The notes: generated by a model not told the origin, from the sequence alone. Counted from the first letter of the stretch, positions 1 to 7,348 are shown. The stretch: 40,389 nucleotides of DNA from a bacterium (GCA_021781475.1 JAJXWT010000007.1:1-40389); one strand, 5' to 3'. A program made the numbers and translations.

Positions 1-2
1 TT

Positions 3-89
3 GACAAGTACGGCATCCAACTTCGCCTGGTAACACGCCACAACTACGACGGCGCCGACCAGGTACTGCGCATTTACGCCAGGGCCTAG
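3..89 (+). CDS. 3' end of a truncated gene
   Basis: An open frame runs from the window edge to a TAG stop at 87-89 and gives 28 residues ending in VLRIYARA. It is followed at once by a strong intrinsic terminator, which supports a true gene end. The piece is too short to assign a family, so no function is proposed. Confidence 0.55.
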   Translation, partial: DKYGIQLRLVTRHNYDGADQVLRIYARA

Positions 90-109
90 TACCGGCACGC
101 CTCACCGAG

Positions 110-167
110 CCCCCTATATACCGTTGAGTCCACATATGGATTCCGCTATATAGGGGGTTGTTTTAGT
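110..167 (+). terminator. Intrinsic terminator of the leftmost gene
   Basis: CCCCCTATATA at 110-120 pairs with TATATAGGGGG near 147-157. A T-rich tail (TTGTTTTAGTTT) follows, as expected for rho-independent termination on the plus strand. Confidence 0.8.
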
Positions 168-196
168 TTAAAATAAATTCAATTATTGCTTTTATT

Positions 197-224
197 GGTA
201 TGGCGCGCATTCGCGCGCCATACC
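197..224. repeat. Perfect 12-bp inverted repeat in non-coding DNA
   Basis: GGTATGGCGCGC at 197-208 and GCGCGCCATACC at 213-224 pair perfectly around the 4-nt loop ATTC. It lies just past the stop of the small minus-strand ORF at 237-398. Neither side has a clear U-tract, so it is not called a standard terminator; it may end or stabilise the 3' end of that transcript. Confidence 0.6.
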
Positions 225-236
225 ACACCCCATGCC

Positions 237-398
237 TCACTTGCCCGCTCGCGCGCGTCGTTGCGCAGAGCCCATTCGGTCATGTAACCCGCCGAATGCA
301 AGTGTCAGTAGCACAAACGGCAACCGGACGATACCGGCTAGCAGCTCGGCGACGGTCGGAGGGTCATCCATGTCCCGTAGCGTTTGGTTACGCACCAT
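237..398 (-). CDS. Small 53-aa protein with one hydrophobic segment (hypothetical)
   Basis: The frame starts at an ATG preceded by AAAGG with a 7-nt spacer, a good ribosome binding site. The 53 residues hold a polar start, a hydrophobic stretch at about residues 19-38 (GIVRLPFVLLTLAFGG core) and a basic tail (QRRARAGK), the layout of a tiny single-pass membrane protein. The region upstream of its start resembles that of the 31-aa ORF at 2222-2317. No family was recognised, and the coding status rests on ribosome binding site, composition and the shared leader only. Confidence 0.45.
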   Translation of the reverse strand: MVRNQTLRDMDDPPTVAELLAGIVRLPFVLLTLAFGGLHDRMGSAQRRARAGK

Positions 399-404
399 GT
401 GACA

Positions 405-442
405 GCCTTTCACTAGAGGTTAGCTACACTATTGCACAATTA
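405..442 (-). promoter_or_regulatory. Leader/promoter element shared with 2340-2362
   Basis: Reading the minus strand, TTGTGCAATAGTG is followed by TAACCTC, then AAAGG seven bases before the ATG at 398. The 31-aa ORF at 2222-2317 has TTGTGCGATAGTA, TAACCTC and AAAGG in the same order. The shared part covers about 30 of 45 positions while the two encoded peptides differ. It is probably a common promoter or regulatory site; the exact -35 and -10 boxes are not clear. Confidence 0.4.
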
Positions 443-505
443 ACACTATGCTGCAATATTTCAAAGCCCTAGCCCCCTGGTTGCAGGGCAACCTATGTAT
501 ATAAA

Positions 506-534
506 AAATAATGGCCCAAGGCGGGTCATTATTT
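506..534 (-). terminator. Intrinsic terminator of the 26-aa gene
   Basis: AAATAATGGCCC pairs with GGGTCATTATTT with one mismatch and a 5-nt loop. On the minus strand it is followed by a run of Ts. It begins about 10 nt after the stop of the 545-625 ORF, which supports that ORF being a transcribed unit. Confidence 0.8.
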
Positions 535-544
535 ATTTGCCGTG

Positions 545-625
545 CTACTTGCTTGCAGCTGATTCGGCTTTTTTCTTTTTTGTGCGCTTCCATGCCGCGC
601 CGTGCTTGTTCCGTTGTTTTGCCAT
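545..625 (-). CDS. Tiny 26-aa highly basic protein
   Basis: A 26-residue frame starts with MAKQRNKHGAAWKR and ends in a lysine cluster plus AESAASK. An AGGAAC ribosome binding site precedes the ATG, a TATGAT -10 box lies further upstream (653-658), and a clear intrinsic terminator follows. The composition resembles that of very small basic ribosome-associated proteins such as bTHX or COX24-like peptides, but no specific family motif could be matched. It appears to be an independent monocistronic gene; rRNA or ribosome binding is only an inference. Confidence 0.5.
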   Translation of the reverse strand: MAKQRNKHGAAWKRTKKKKAESAASK

Positions 626-741
626 AGTGTTCCTATCATTTATATCTGTACTATCATACCACATACCGCTCCCCCGCATTTTATATGGCGAGTTTATGCA
701 CTGTAGTAACAATGATTACAAGGACATTGCCCAGTGTTTGA

Positions 742-756
742 TATGCTACCTATATG
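742..756 (+). promoter_or_regulatory. -10 box placed for a leaderless mRNA
   Basis: TATGCT at 742-747 ends 6 nt before the ATG at 754, and no Shine-Dalgarno is present. Transcription would begin at or next to the start codon. No convincing -35 was found at 17 nt; TTACAA lies at 20 nt. Confidence 0.45.
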
Positions 757-1038
757 GATACCCGCACACGTATACAAAACCTGCATTTTTTTACTGATAG
801 CCACGGAAATGTCGTGATTGGGCAATGGCCGAATGTTCCGCTGTACGGCTGGCTCGCGGCAACAGTCCTTTCCTTTGCCATGCAACAAACAGCGCTTAAG
901 GCCGATTTTAGCGCACTTGGCACGGCGTTTCTGTTCACTTGGGCCTACCTTGAGCTTTTCCAGGGGGTCAACTATTTTCGCCGTTTGCTGGGACTTGTTG
1001 TTCTGATTGCCATCATAATCCGCTTTTTTATACGGTAG
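754..1038 (+). CDS. Conserved-looking small membrane protein, 94 aa
   Basis: The protein has a soluble start of about 30 residues (DSHGNVVIGQWPNVPLYGW), then three hydrophobic segments at about 31-45, 55-70 and 77-92, so it is probably an integral membrane protein. The family is not recognised. The start is set by a -10 box 6 nt upstream rather than by a ribosome binding site. It stands alone between the minus-strand 26-aa gene and the secreted-protein pair at 1201. Confidence 0.65.
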   Translation: MDTRTRIQNLHFFTDSHGNVVIGQWPNVPLYGWLAATVLSFAMQQTALKADFSALGTAFLFTWAYLELFQGVNYFRRLLGLVVLIAIIIRFFIR

Positions 1039-1135
1039 TAAAAATTACCCCGGCCGACTCAAGCACGCCTACAGGGAGCGCCGAACACGCCAATATTTTA
1101 TACCCCCTACTATGCGCCATATAGCTATCTAATAT

Positions 1136-1164
1136 TTGACCTTACCTGCCAAGAAGCATAAACT
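1136..1164 (+). promoter_or_regulatory. Sigma-70-type promoter of the 1201-2147 pair
   Basis: TTGACC at 1136-1141 and TAAACT at 1159-1164 are separated by 17 nt. The predicted leader of about 30 nt contains AAGGGG ahead of the ATG at 1201. Confidence 0.7.
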
Positions 1165-1200
1165 ACATACACAGGTACTATTAACACCTAAGGGGTAGGC

Positions 1201-1872
1201 ATGAAAAATAGAAAACAACTATATAAATTTGGCCTTATTGGCTCGACAATGGCCTTAGCGCTTTTGGGCGGATCGGTCGCATTGGCTATGCCGTCACAGG
1301 CCACGGCGCACGCGATTGGCGCTGCAGCCGCAGCGAGCGCGAGTAGCGCGAGCGCAGCCAGTAGCGCCGCTGCAGCAAATGCCAGCAACGTGAGTGCAAA
1401 CACATCGGCAGCCAATGGGCAGGCCACGGGGCAAGCGCACCTTGCGGCAGCACAGCTAAAGGCATGCCAAAACAGGCAAAACGCTATTAGCAATATCATG
1501 ACAAACATTACCACCCGTTCGCAAAACCAACTCACTTTGTTTACTACCATCGCAACCCGTGTCGAAACCTTTTACACCACTGGCGGCAAAACACTTAGCA
1601 GCTACGACCAGCTTGTAGCTGCAGTCAACGCCGCAAAAACCCAAGCAACAACCGACCTTAGCACAATGCGAACGAACAGTGTGTTTAGTTGTTCATCGAG
1701 TGACCCAAAGGGAACGGTCAACTCATTCCAGCAATACCTTAAAACGGAAATTACTGATTTACAAAACTACCGAACATCTGTTAAAAACCTTATCGTTGGC
1801 GTTGCTTCAGTAAACGGCGTAACGGTTTCCGGCTCAAACACTTCAACAATTACACAAGGGAGCGCACAGTAA
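1201..1872 (+). CDS. Secreted Ala/Ser-rich protein, 223 aa (hypothetical)
   Basis: A classical signal peptide is visible: basic start (MKNRKQLYK), hydrophobic core (TMALALLGGSVALA) and a likely cleavage site near residue 30-37. A low-complexity Ala/Ser segment (about residues 39-80) follows, then a helical part with one QLKACQNRQ and one FSCSS cysteine, which could form a disulfide outside the cell. The stop codon TAA overlaps the ATG of the next gene (TAATG), so the two are translationally coupled. The partner is prepilin-like, so this protein may be part of a surface filament or its assembly; that is inference from context only. Confidence 0.7.
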   Translation: MKNRKQLYKFGLIGSTMALALLGGSVALAMPSQATAHAIGAAAAASASSASAASSAAAANASNVSANTSAANGQATGQAHLAAAQLKACQNRQNAISNIMTNITTRSQNQLTLFTTIATRVETFYTTGGKTLSSYDQLVAAVNAAKTQATTDLSTMRTNSVFSCSSSDPKGTVNSFQQYLKTEITDLQNYRTSVKNLIVGVASVNGVTVSGSNTSTITQGSAQ

Positions 1873-2147
1873 TGAAAAAGCAATCAGGTTTCGCTATTCT
1901 TGAACTCGTTGCCGTTGTGGCGCTTATAGCCGTTATTGGCGGCGCCGTGTACTACGCATGGTACACCCACAGCCAAAGTAACAGCACCGCATCGAGCTAC
2001 CAGTCGCCACAAGTGACTGTTTCGCCAGCGCCACAGGTGACAAAAGCATCGGACTTAAACAGCGCCATGCAAGCACTCAACAGCGCAGACATTACAGCTA
2101 ATACTACCGATAGTAGCCAGTTAAGCACGCAGACATCAGGCTTTTAG
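1872..2147 (+). CDS. Prepilin-like protein, 91 aa
   Basis: The N-terminus fits a class III (type IV prepilin) signal: a short basic leader MKKQSG, cleavage before F, glutamate at mature position 5 (FAILE), then a long hydrophobic helix (LVAVVALIAVIGGAVYYAW). The remaining 60 residues are Ser/Thr/Gln-rich and disordered-looking, so this may be a minor pseudopilin. It overlaps the upstream secreted protein by one base and is closed by a terminator at 2171-2201. Prepilin peptidase would be expected to cleave it at the inner membrane face; the peptidase is not in this window. Confidence 0.7.
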   Translation: MKKQSGFAILELVAVVALIAVIGGAVYYAWYTHSQSNSTASSYQSPQVTVSPAPQVTKASDLNSAMQALNSADITANTTDSSQLSTQTSGF

Positions 2148-2170
2148 GGCCAGCCGTTTGCTGAAACTAT

Positions 2171-2201
2171 AAAAGGGCTCACCTACACGGCGAGCCCTTT
2201 T
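2171..2201. terminator. Bidirectional intrinsic terminator
   Basis: AAAAGGGCTC at 2171-2180 pairs perfectly with GAGCCCTTTT at 2192-2201. The A and T tracts make it usable from both sides. It separates the 1201-2147 pair from the convergent 31-aa ORF. Confidence 0.85.
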
Positions 2202-2221
2202 ATGTAGACTGCAATTGATTG

Positions 2222-2317
2222 TCATGGGTGCAGGGCGCGGAGCGCGTTACCGAACCCAGGGATCAGCACTGGCACGCCGTCAACTTCCGGCATGGTCATG
2301 TGGTGTTGGGCTGCCAT
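2222..2317 (-). CDS. Putative 31-aa peptide
   Basis: The short frame starts at the ATG at 2317, preceded by AAAGG with a 7-nt spacer, and encodes MAAQHHMTMPEVDGVPVLIP followed by 11 residues ending in LRALHP. A longer in-frame start exists at 2404 but would place the shared promoter-like element inside the gene. It runs toward the terminator at 2171-2201. No family was recognised and the evidence for coding is moderate. Confidence 0.35.
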   Translation of the reverse strand: MAAQHHMTMPEVDGVPVLIPGFGNALRALHP

Positions 2318-2476
2318 TTCGTAACCTTTCGTCGTTGATGAGGTTAAACATACTATCGCACAAACTACGCAATATAACAATGGTGCTCTGATCCAGATTA
2401 TCAATTAAGCAAATTACAACTTATATAACCTGTTATATAAGTTTTTTTGGCGCTTATAAAAATCAGCGCCTTGGCG

Positions 2477-2491
2477 TACTATAAAAGTATG
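2477..2491 (+). promoter_or_regulatory. Promoter for a leaderless mRNA
   Basis: TACTAT at 2477-2482 ends 6 nt before the ATG at 2489. A weak TTATAA lies about 17 nt upstream. No ribosome binding site precedes the start. Confidence 0.55.
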
Positions 2492-2806
2492 ACTATACAA
2501 ACAATCCCTGGCGGTGTGGTGCACGAGCTGCCCAAGGACCTTAAGGCCGCCCTTGCCGCCGACAAACAAGCCCTGGCGCTGTGGCACGACATTACCCCAC
2601 TCGCCCGGAACGAATGGATTTGCTGGACAATATCGGTTAAGCAGCAAAAAACGCGCGACGAGCACATAGCCCGGGTAGTGTCAGAACTAAAAGACGGCAT
2701 GCGGCGCCCCTGCTGCTGGATCGGTTGCATTCACCGCACCGACAAAGTTGTGAGCCCCTCGGTCAAATGGGTGCTCAGCAAGCGAACAAGCAAGACCGCG
2801 CGTTAG
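2489..2806 (+). CDS. YdeI/OmpD-associated (OmdA) family protein, 105 aa
   Basis: The central part LWHDITPLARNEWICWTISV then KQQKTRDEHIARVVSELKDG follows the pattern of the OmdA/YdeI family (aromatic residues, then a K..TR..RI..L..G helix). Some members are linked to bacteriocin protection, but the biochemical role is unknown. The ATG at 2489 is chosen over the upstream in-frame start because a -10 box sits 6 nt before it. It ends 22 nt from the convergent flavin oxidoreductase gene. Confidence 0.7.
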   Translation: MTIQTIPGGVVHELPKDLKAALAADKQALALWHDITPLARNEWICWTISVKQQKTRDEHIARVVSELKDGMRRPCCWIGCIHRTDKVVSPSVKWVLSKRTSKTAR

Positions 2807-2828
2807 TTAACTTTAGCGGCCAATGGGC

Positions 2829-4361
2829 TCAGGCGTACCCTGGAAAGAAATCAGTCTTAACATTACTACTGCTGACACCAATTTCGGTAAGTATTTCTTG
2901 CATTGCCTCCACCATGGCGTGCGTGCCAGATATATAGAACACCCGTTCGTTAAAGTCCGGCATGCTGTGGCGTATGATATCCGCAGAAATAGGCCCAGCA
3001 ATAGTGTTCGGGTGGGGCATTGTTGTCCCTGGGTTTGAGGCTACGTACAGTATCTGCGCGCCAAGCTTTTCCCTCGCCTGCTCAAAGGTATCTTTATAGG
3101 CAAAATCGGCCATGGTACGTGCGGCATACAACATGCTGACGTCCCTTGCTTGGTTTGTGTCGATTAAATACTTGATCATGCTGCGGAATGGTGTCACACC
3201 AATCCCCCCGGCAATAAAGGCGAGCTTTTGATTCACATCCTTTGGCATAGTAAAGTCACCACCAATTTGCGCCGCGACAATCTGATCACCCGCTGCCATG
3301 TCGATCATCGCGCGCTTATACGTGCTGCTTCTGTTATAAAACTTTACCCCAATGGCGATATATTGTTCGGTTGGCGACGACGAGAGCGTGAAATAGCGCC
3401 GAGACCCCCGCGCGTCTGGTTTGGTGTGCGGTAGGGTCCATTCCATATATTGGCCTGGCTGATACGACAGCTTACGGTTTGGCTTAAAAATAAAGTCGAC
3501 CGTGTCAGGCGTGAGCCTGACCTTTTGCCGCAAGCTTGGGACAAGTTTTACCTTGTTGCTGACAAGGTAGGCAAAAATATTGCCAATAACAAGGCTAATC
3601 TCTGGCGTTGTATAGTAGTTAAAAATACGAGCCTGGGGTGGCAATAGTATGCCAACAAGTATTGCATAGCCAATCTGCCGTTTTCGGGCCGTTGGCGAAG
3701 TATAGGGTTCGGTGAGCATAACAAAACCAAGGAAAAATACCGGCGAGCTCAGCAGCATGTTTTGTAGTCCCATCCATACATTTGACCCCCCAGCAATTGA
3801 GTACACAATGGTCGCGGCAGTGGTCGCGATTAAGAAACTGTAGACCATGTACTCTCGGCGCACTTTACGCGTCATAATAACCCCCCCAATGACAACAAGG
3901 GGCAGCATAGTGGCTGAGCCGATCCACCAACTTGCATGCTGGTTTGGACCAAGCGCAGTCAAAACAACCCCAATGGCGGCCGGGTTAAATATGTGCTTGT
4001 GGCGGATTGTTAAAATATATTTTGAGGCAATCGCCAAGCCAGCCGCAGCCAGCATAAATAAAACGCCAAACAGCGACAGTGTTGGTGGAATGATAAGGGC
4101 TAATATAAGGCCCGTAAGAATCGATGATTCTGGGTTAATGGGCACGTCAAAGATAGCCGCAAATATCCTGTTGACAGCCCAGCTGGCAAAGACAAGCGTG
4201 CCAGCCGAAATAGCCAGGGCGACCGGGTCGTAGTGTAGGTCGCCAACCAAACTCAGGATAATCGCAGCCGCCAATAGGCCGACAAGATAATACATAAGGA
4301 GCCGGTACATAGTCACGGCGTCGATAAACGTATCAATAGGTTTAAGCAGTTTGTTTAACAT
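2829..4361 (-). CDS. RnfD/NqrB-like membrane domain fused to an FNR-type flavin reductase
   Basis: The first 265 or so residues hold about nine membrane segments with RnfD/NqrB-like features (INPESSILTGLILALI, HIFNPAAIG). The last 230 or so residues are a ferredoxin-NADP reductase-like module: FAD site YQPGQYMEW with RRYFTLSSSP, and the nucleotide-binding site FIAGGIGVTPFRSM, ending in VKTDFFPGYA. Predicted role: moving electrons from NAD(P)H through flavins to the membrane or the outside. The ATG at 4361 is preferred over the TTG at 4370; the gene overlaps apbE by 20 nt. A clear covalent flavin motif (SGAT) was not seen in the membrane part, so an electron route through it is inferred. Confidence 0.85.
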   Translation of the reverse strand: MLNKLLKPIDTFIDAVTMYRLLMYYLVGLLAAAIILSLVGDLHYDPVALAISAGTLVFASWAVNRIFAAIFDVPINPESSILTGLILALIIPPTLSLFGVLFMLAAAGLAIASKYILTIRHKHIFNPAAIGVVLTALGPNQHASWWIGSATMLPLVVIGGVIMTRKVRREYMVYSFLIATTAATIVYSIAGGSNVWMGLQNMLLSSPVFFLGFVMLTEPYTSPTARKRQIGYAILVGILLPPQARIFNYYTTPEISLVIGNIFAYLVSNKVKLVPSLRQKVRLTPDTVDFIFKPNRKLSYQPGQYMEWTLPHTKPDARGSRRYFTLSSSPTEQYIAIGVKFYNRSSTYKRAMIDMAAGDQIVAAQIGGDFTMPKDVNQKLAFIAGGIGVTPFRSMIKYLIDTNQARDVSMLYAARTMADFAYKDTFEQAREKLGAQILYVASNPGTTMPHPNTIAGPISADIIRHSMPDFNERVFYISGTHAMVEAMQEILTEIGVSSSNVKTDFFPGYA

Positions 4362-5085
4362 AATTTCCAAATCCAGTCGTTAAAGTTGCAATATGCCGGT
4401 CGTTAATTGAGTACGCTTCGAAGCCAGGCAAACGCTCAATAAAGTGAACGCCGTTCTCACCCATGGCAAAGGCCGCGGTTGCAAACCGATCGGCTTCGTA
4501 CACGTTCGGGCCAATTACCGTAAAGCTTCGGATAGGATTAGCGCCCGGGCTACTACCATGGGGGTTATAAATATGCTCGCCACGTATGTAGGTGCCCGAA
4601 GTAGCAATACCTCGGTTTGACAGCTGAACCACCTTGACAATTTCATCTGTATTAAAGGGGTTCCTGACACCAACAGCCCACGGGGTCTGGTCGGCGGACA
4701 CGCCCGCAACCTCGATATCGCCCCCGGCTTCAATATAGTAATCCTTGTGGCCAGCAGCGGACACTATCTGAGCAGCGTGCTGGACAGCCCACCCCTTAAC
4801 GAGCCCCGAGGTGTCGATTTTTCCATTATGGTGGATGTCAAAATAGCCATTTGTTTGCCGTTTTGTCATATCGCATAGGCGCATCACTTCAACCATTTGT
4901 TTTGACCAATCGCTTTTGGGCAGCCCGGCATTAACCTGGGCAAGTTCGCTGGTCTCTTTATAGGGGCTAAACTGATCGTCCACCCCTTTAAAGTAGGCAA
5001 ACACGCGGTCTATTATGCCATGGTCCGGCGCATCAACAATCTCGACAGTTATAGGCATCCCCATTAATATTCTGGTTTCTTTCAT
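4342..5085 (-). CDS. apbE: ApbE-family FAD:protein FMN transferase
   Basis: ApbE attaches FMN from FAD to Ser/Thr of partner flavoproteins. Family features are MGMPITVEIVDA at the start, the EAGGDIEVAG segment, GIATSGTYIRG, HIYNPHGSSPGANP and a late ADRFATAAFAMG. At 247 aa it is shorter than many secreted ApbEs and lacks a signal peptide, so it may act on the cytoplasmic side or use another route. It sits between its likely substrate (FMN-binding protein at 5095-5544) and the membrane oxidoreductase, in one transcription unit. Confidence 0.88.
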   Translation of the reverse strand: MKETRILMGMPITVEIVDAPDHGIIDRVFAYFKGVDDQFSPYKETSELAQVNAGLPKSDWSKQMVEVMRLCDMTKRQTNGYFDIHHNGKIDTSGLVKGWAVQHAAQIVSAAGHKDYYIEAGGDIEVAGVSADQTPWAVGVRNPFNTDEIVKVVQLSNRGIATSGTYIRGEHIYNPHGSSPGANPIRSFTVIGPNVYEADRFATAAFAMGENGVHFIERLPGFEAYSINDRHIATLTTGFGNYVKQTA

Positions 5086-5094
5086 AGGGCGGTA

Positions 5095-5544
5095 CTATGC
5101 CTGCGACAATGCAGATTGCAACGATTGCTGAAATGCCTGTGAGGTGTAGGTGGCACCTGAGATTGTCTGGACGTTGGCACTCTGCGCTTTAATGGCTTCT
5201 TGTTGCAAGTACGGCATTGCTTGCTGATTGATATACACCGATGTTTGGTGGCTGTTGGGGTATTGCAAGAACTTTACGTCAGTAATCTTACCGCCAGATA
5301 TTGTAGCGGCAACTTGAACGTTACCCCAGTAGGCATCTTCGCTTGTGCCAGTAAACGTTCCGTCCTTAAGGGGTGTTGATGATGCGTTAGGGGGCGTTCC
5401 GCCGCTTGTACTTGCTACGCCAGACCCCCCGCCACCTGCAGGCGATGAGCTCGGCGCACTAATGACCGGTTGTTCATGGCGTACGCCAATACTGTATATA
5501 AAGAAAATTCCAAGAATAACTATGCCAATAACAATTTTTTTCAT
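5095..5544 (-). CDS. Membrane-anchored FMN-binding domain protein
   Basis: An N-terminal hydrophobic helix (about residues 4-21) anchors the protein, followed by a Pro/Ser/Gly-rich linker and an FMN-bind domain of the RnfG/NqrC type (about residues 60-149). The flavinylation signature is visible in the C-terminal QTISGATYTSQAF, where the Thr/Ser after SGA is the site normally modified by ApbE. GAAAGG precedes the ATG. With apbE and the oxidoreductase directly downstream it probably forms a short extracytosolic flavin relay. Confidence 0.87.
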   Translation of the reverse strand: MKKIVIGIVILGIFFIYSIGVRHEQPVISAPSSSPAGGGGSGVASTSGGTPPNASSTPLKDGTFTGTSEDAYWGNVQVAATISGGKITDVKFLQYPNSHQTSVYINQQAMPYLQQEAIKAQSANVQTISGATYTSQAFQQSLQSALSQA

Positions 5545-5621
5545 TCTATAACCTTTCTATTGTTTGTGCACAAGTATCGCATATATACCTGTAGAATTCC
5601 TGACTACTTTTAGCAGGCGGC

Positions 5622-6638
5622 TTAGGAGTGTGCGCTCAAAACCTTTAATGGCAGTGAAACAAGTACCGTAGTGCCTTCGCCCACAGCTGAACTCACGGTG
5701 ATGGTGCCGCCATATAAGTCAACAATATCCTTTGCAAGTGGCAACCCAAGCCCATAGCCCCCCACGCTGGTACCCTGATTTTTGGCACTGGTGGACCGAT
5801 AAAAGTGCTCGAATATGTGCGGCTGGTCCTCAGCGCTGATGCCAATCCCCGTGTCACTGACCCCTATCGACAGGCCGCTTTTTGACCGGGTGATAGTAGT
5901 AGTAATAGTGGTGGGGTCAGCCTGGCTATACTTAATAGCGTTATCAAAAATAATAGTCAGCAGCTGTTGGATTGCGACCGGATCAACAAACAGTATCGCC
6001 GGAACGCTATGGATAACGAAATGCAACTTTCGGTCTGAATACTGCCGCTTTAACTGCGCGATTGTGTCGTGAACAAGGGCCTGCAGATCAACGGTTTCTG
6101 GCGACAGCGCCGAGTATTCCCTATAGCGCGACATCTGCAGCAAGTGATCTGTGAGGTTTTCCAGGCGAACAATATCCTTTAGGTTATCTTCGAGCGCAGC
6201 TTGCATTTTGCGCGGGTCTTTTCGCTTTTCTCGCAGGATTGACTCTGTATCTACCCGCATCGCAGCCAACGGGGTCCTTAACTCGTGGCTTGCTTCGGCG
6301 ATAAAACGAGTCTGCAACCGGTGGGTGTCTTCGATAGGACGCAGTGTCCGACGCGCCAGTATATAGCTAGCAATCGTTGAGCCGGCGAGTACAACGATAT
6401 TAAAATACAGCAGGTCGCTAGAAAGCTGGCTTGAGCGGCGGCTTTGTTCCCGCGCAGATATCACGCGGACATTGTCGGCATCGTAGTCATTGCTCACAAG
6501 CGCACGCGATTGATTGTTAAGGCCTTCGGTGAGTTCATGGCTCGCAAAGTGGTACACCGCAACACTGAGCAATAGGCTGAGCCCCATACTAAGCAGCACG
6601 TACCAAAAGGTCAGTTTAAAAATAGCCGAGCGGAACAT
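5622..6638 (-). CDS. Sensor histidine kinase, 338 aa
   Basis: Two membrane segments (about 7-30 and 79-95) enclose a short sensor loop of about 50 residues. The kinase core has all boxes: H box ASHELRTPL with His118, N box DNAIKY, G1 DTGIG, F FEHFYR and G2 GYGLGL. It shares one base with the response regulator upstream (TAATG), a standard coupled pair. The signal is unknown; the short loop suggests membrane or small-molecule sensing. The FMN operon directly downstream is a possible target. Confidence 0.92.
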   Translation of the reverse strand: MFRSAIFKLTFWYVLLSMGLSLLLSVAVYHFASHELTEGLNNQSRALVSNDYDADNVRVISAREQSRRSSQLSSDLLYFNIVVLAGSTIASYILARRTLRPIEDTHRLQTRFIAEASHELRTPLAAMRVDTESILREKRKDPRKMQAALEDNLKDIVRLENLTDHLLQMSRYREYSALSPETVDLQALVHDTIAQLKRQYSDRKLHFVIHSVPAILFVDPVAIQQLLTIIFDNAIKYSQADPTTITTTITRSKSGLSIGVSDTGIGISAEDQPHIFEHFYRSTSAKNQGTSVGGYGLGLPLAKDIVDLYGGTITVSSAVGEGTTVLVSLPLKVLSAHS

Positions 6639-7321
6639 TAGGTGCCCGCTCCAAACCGATACCCAAAGCCGTGCACCGTGTGGAATAACGGCGGGCTCAG
6701 CGGAAAGTCCTTATCGATTTTTTTGCGCAAATGGCCAAAGTAAACTTCGACCGTGTTTGGCAAAATAAAGCCGTCTTCGTCCCACACATGGTTAATAATT
6801 GTGTCTTTCGATATAATTTGCGACTGGTGGTACGCCAAATAGATAAGCAGCCTAAACTCCCTGGCGGAAAGTTTGATTGTTTTACCCGCTCGGGTAACCT
6901 CATAGTTTTCGGTGTTAATAAACAGGTCTGTAATCTGAATAATCGAGCCGAGTGTCACTTTTGGCCGCCGCAACAGCACTTGCACGCGGGCAATAAGTTC
7001 ATCGAGCGAAAATGGCTTTACAATATAATCATCCGCACCCGCCCTAAGGCCCTCGACCTTATTCGCTACTGTGCCGAGTGCGGTTAGCATCAAAACGGGC
7101 GTGTGTACGCCGTCCTTACGAATTTGTTCGCAAAGCTGCATGCCATCAATAGCCCCCGGGAGTTTTCTATCCAAGATAATCAAATCATAGTCAGGGTCAA
7201 CCGCTGCCGCCAGCCCATCGTCGGCGTTGTCAACGTGGTCAACAGCATAGCGACACTGCTCTAGGGCCCGTTTAATGCCACTAGCAATGCGCGCCTCATC
7301 TTCAATCAGCAATAATCTCAT
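6638..7321 (-). CDS. OmpR-family response regulator, 227 aa
   Basis: The receiver domain has the acidic pair after LLLIED, phosphoacceptor Asp51 in IILDRKLPG, Thr80 and the conserved Lys in YIVKPFS. The C-terminal winged helix shows the OmpR pattern KLSAREFRLLIYLAYH, NTVEVYFGHLRKKID and VHGFGYRF. It is the first gene of the pair with the kinase at 5622-6638. A TACAAT box lies 12 nt before the ATG, so its mRNA leader would be only a few bases long. Confidence 0.94.
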   Translation of the reverse strand: MRLLLIEDEARIASGIKRALEQCRYAVDHVDNADDGLAAAVDPDYDLIILDRKLPGAIDGMQLCEQIRKDGVHTPVLMLTALGTVANKVEGLRAGADDYIVKPFSLDELIARVQVLLRRPKVTLGSIIQITDLFINTENYEVTRAGKTIKLSAREFRLLIYLAYHQSQIISKDTIINHVWDEDGFILPNTVEVYFGHLRKKIDKDFPLSPPLFHTVHGFGYRFGAGT

Positions 7322-7348
7322 AGCTTACACACTATTGTAGCGCACCAG

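Noticed and set aside
197-224. Standard rho-independent terminator
   Set aside because: The stem is perfect but neither strand has a T-run directly after it.
200-472. 90-aa plus-strand ORF
   Set aside because: Composition (Arg/Cys/Pro mix, no ribosome binding site) looks random, its start lies in the 12-bp inverted repeat, and it is antisense to a better supported 53-aa ORF.
1188-1550. 120-aa minus-strand ORF rich in Ala and Cys
   Set aside because: It is the antisense of the Ala/Ser low-complexity part of the secreted protein at 1201.
4515-4733. Small alternative ORFs inside apbE and other genes
   Set aside because: They are other-frame shadows with no ribosome binding site or family pattern.
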